Assembly: GCF_028640845.1 (NCBI RefSeq)
Contig: NC_080546.1
Coordinates: 70,075,723 to 70,139,722, forward strand
Source: Ahaetulla prasina
Lineage: Eukaryota; Chordata; Lepidosauria; Squamata; Colubridae
DNA length: 64,000 nt
Reading direction: 5' to 3'
Of the stretch, positions 60,235 through 64,000 are shown in pieces. Both the position numbers and the translations under genes were made by a program. The notes below the pieces were generated by a model. It was not told the origin of the DNA. It did no database searches and was given only the letters and a program-made list of their open reading frames with translations. How positions within the stretch are numbered: position 1 is the stretch's first letter; the number at the start of each line of letters is the position of its first letter.

Positions 60235-61549
60235 CAATTCTGAATGGTTCAAGTGATTTCCTTCCCCAGTGGAGTGTATTTAATTTGATTCCTTGCCTGT
60301 GCCTGTCATGGATTACATTTCTGGGAATATATACTCCTTAAAGTTGATAGTATCATTGGAAGGCATAAAGATCCTTTCCACTATAAGATCTATCCATGAA
60401 TGGGCTTTTTGAAGTATTGTGGGTTGTTATTTTACAGTGGATACAGTGAATATTGTATATTCAATTTAGATTTTATGATCTGAGAATAAGGAAAAACAGA
60501 AGTTTGATAAAATACATGTAGGAATGAAAATTTGTAAAAATGTTTTTATTGCCCTTACAAATATAATTGCATTCTGAAGAAGTTCTGTAAAGTCTTGGTC
60601 ACTTAGATCAGTGACCTTAAAGAGCATTGGGCATCTGAAGGCAGTTGAATACATTCTTTGTTAAAGAACTGAACTGACTTATGTCTAATGTGATTAGACC
60701 AAAGGAGAAAGATAACCAATACACTCTAAACAGCAACTGAAAAATACATATTAACAATCTTTTCCATTATGTTGAAACAATTTAAACTCAAGCTTTTCTC
60801 ACTTTGTAATATCAAAATCGTCTTGTTTTGGGAGAAAACAACTATATTAAATTCCAAATGAGTTCTTTTGAATAACAAAGAAACAAACAAAAATATACTC
60901 ACAATATAGCTCTTGAATTCAAGACCACTCCCAAAATTCTTAAATTAGCATATTTTGTACTGAAGACACGTTTTGCACAAGAAATGGGATGATTTGAACT
61001 CAAAACAGTTTATGTAAATTTATGTTATTTAATGGAGATATTATATGTAAATCTGTAGCCTCCTTTGTCCCTTTGTAGAGAAATCATCATCATCGTCACC
61101 ATCTAAATATTCAACCTACATAATTACTTCCATATATTTTTATGAACCTCTATGCCAGCACCCAACAATGGTAACATGAAATGAGTGAGACTTCTTTCAT
61201 AAATTATAAGAGAGAACTTTAGCATGAACAAATGAATGAACAAATGAATATTTTTATTATAGTCACTGACCAGAATCTAACATTTAGATTTGCTGTAGTT
61301 CCAATACTTCTCTTCAGCCATTTCTGTATCATCTAAATTTCTCTTGCCATGCACATTGCTTTTTTCCTCCATAAAGTATTGGAAAATTCTTTTTTTCCAG
61401 TTTTTTTTTTTACATATCACCTTGAAATAATCAATGACTTAAAGTGCGGATTTCGTATTGATAATGCTTTAGCACAATCAGAATAAATGATATTAAGGAG
61501 GCTGTCCTTAATATCACTTATATACTGTAAGGCTATAGGAAGTATACAG

Positions 61550-61655
61550 CAGGGGTCTCCAACCTTGGCAACTTTAAGACTAGTGGACTTCAACTCCCAG
61601 AATTCTCGAAGTTGAAGTCCACAAGTCTTAAAGTTGCCAAGGTTGGAGACCCCTG
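61550..61655. mobile_element. hAT-like palindromic MITE (106 bp, near-perfect hairpin)
   Basis: Arms CAGGGGTCTCCAACCTTGGC and its complement extend inward for nearly half of the element, with a loop around AATTCTCG. Flanks gtatacag (61542-61549) and gtatagac (61656-61663) agree at 6 of 8 bases. Same family as 47696-47830 and 20478-20959. Confidence 0.9.
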
Positions 61656-61932
61656 GTATAGACACTGCAGTTAATCACTAGATAGAAGTTTTTTTCTCAA
61701 AGTAGCAAAGTTGTATTGCTTCACTTTTTGCCCTTATGAATTACAAAGTTTTGTAAAGATTGAAACTGAAATAGGATAGCCCATATAGATATTGAGAGGA
61801 AGTTTGGTGTAGGGACAGGCGTCAGGCTAGAAAGGGGAAACTGGGTTCTAGTTCTGTCTCAGGCACAAAGCCAGCTGAGTGACCTTCGGCTAGTTGCTTT
61901 CTTTCAGCCCTAGGAAGGAGGTAATGGCAAAC

Positions 61933-62124
61933 CAGTGGTGGGATTCAGCCGGTTCTCTCCGGATCGCATGAACCGGTATTGGCGACTGTGGGAGGCTCCG
62001 CCCACCCACCCGGATGTAATGCGTGGCTACTGTGCATGCGCAGAAGGCTGTGCGCGTGTGCAGAGGTGGGCGCATGTGCTCACATTTGGGACCCAATAGG
62101 AAAGGTAAGTGAATCCCACCTGTG
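61933..62124. mobile_element. hAT-like MITE (192 bp)
   Basis: Starts CAGTGGTGGGATTCAGCC and ends GTGAATCCCACCTGTG; exact 8-bp duplication tggcaaac (61925-61932 and 62125-62132). The interior has GTGCATGCGCAGAAGGCTGT, GC-rich against its AT-rich surroundings. Confidence 0.92.
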
Positions 62125-62943
62125 TGGCAAACCACTTCTGAAGAGCCAAGAAAACTGGTCTTGTCCAGGCAATCTCAGAGAATCGGACAGAATTGAAAAG
62201 AAGGGAAAAAAAGAGTTATTAGATAATCTATTGCTCTCAGGGTTTACTTTATTTATTTATTTATTGGTTGTCTCCTTATATAGAATACATTGAAAATAAA
62301 GATCCATAATAGACAACTACTATTATATTCAAATATTTTTACAATCTTATTGTCAGATTCTGATTTTGAATTTTTCATACAAATATGAAATAGCACACAG
62401 TGATTGGGCAAAAGTCATATGCAGTGACATTAAACCTCTAAATCCATAAAAATTTTCATTATAATGATACATATTATTGCCTAATATATTAACTCCACTA
62501 TTTTAAATGCTGAAATATTTTTATAGAAACACAGTGAAAACCCTATGGCAACTGCAGATATCATCATAGTCTAATTTATTTAATCAGCGTATATCCACTG
62601 AATCCATTGCAAGAGAAATTCCTGCATTGTGCATAGTGGTTTTAACCTATTAAAATATTCTGTTTTGATTTCAATGTATTTCATTGAATCTGTCTGATTT
62701 TACTGTAAACCTACTCATTTGTGTTATCATGAAAATATTTTTAAGAAAAATATTGCAATAACATGATCTAAGCAGCTTTCTTTTGCAGGATTCTTGGACC
62801 TATGAAGATCCAATAGTACATTAATTCAATACAGAAGTCCTGAATTTAGTGACACACCTTATCTAAGTAAAATATTATTACTTTCCTATGTCATTAGCAT
62901 GCATAGCAACATATACCTCTCCTTTCCCAAATAGCATGAATAA

Positions 62944-64000
<1,057 letters not shown>

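Overview
The window is vertebrate nuclear DNA from a squamate reptile, most probably a snake. It is AT-rich and intron-rich. It carries a Sauria-type tRNA SINE, CR1/L2/Rex1/RTE/BovB-like LINE pieces, Penelope-like elements and many 8-bp-TSD MITEs. LINE 3' ends that seed (TAGAA)n microsatellites are a feature reported for snake genomes. The species cannot be named from this sequence.

The only protein-coding gene I can support is GRIA2, the AMPA receptor subunit GluA2, on the + strand. Ten consecutive internal exons are present and I number them 3 to 12 by the mammalian scheme: 10560-10799, 26152-26348, 28526-28579, 33670-33831, 48779-48946, 49196-49300, 51454-51564, 52474-52680, 53096-53466 and 63048-63246. 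All junctions are GT/AG and the reading frame is intact throughout. Together they encode most of the amino-terminal domain, the linker, the S1 half of the glutamate-binding domain, M1, the M2 pore loop, M3 and the start of S2. Exons 1-2 lie upstream and the R/G site, flip/flop and C-terminal exons lie downstream.

The most interesting functional signal is an RNA-editing substrate. The Q/R-site codon is genomic CAG (53441-53443). About 305 nt downstream, in intron 11, is a complementary segment (53722-53752) that can pair with exon 11 at 29 of 31 positions, including an unbroken 17-bp core around the edited adenosine. The predicted helix also covers the intron 11 donor site. This is the GRIA2 Q/R editing system known from mammals, apparently conserved here.

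The rest is intronic and rich in repeats. 1-10559 (intron 2) holds CR1 remains, a Sauria SINE, a second tRNA SINE and a truncated U2 snRNA copy. Intron 3 (10800-26151) holds many hAT-like and TA-flanked MITEs, LINE 3' ends and a decayed L2. Intron 5 has an RTE-like LINE split by a 1.77-kb hAT-like element. Intron 6 has a Rex1-like LINE, a 3-kb tandem duplication at 37195-43273 and nested L2 elements. Intron 8 has a second large hAT-like element and a CR1 copy. Intron 11 has BovB-like remains, a decayed Penelope-like element with reverse transcriptase and GIY-YIG parts, and sequences resembling hammerhead ribozymes. Repeat family names come from recognition of motifs and ends, not from a database search.
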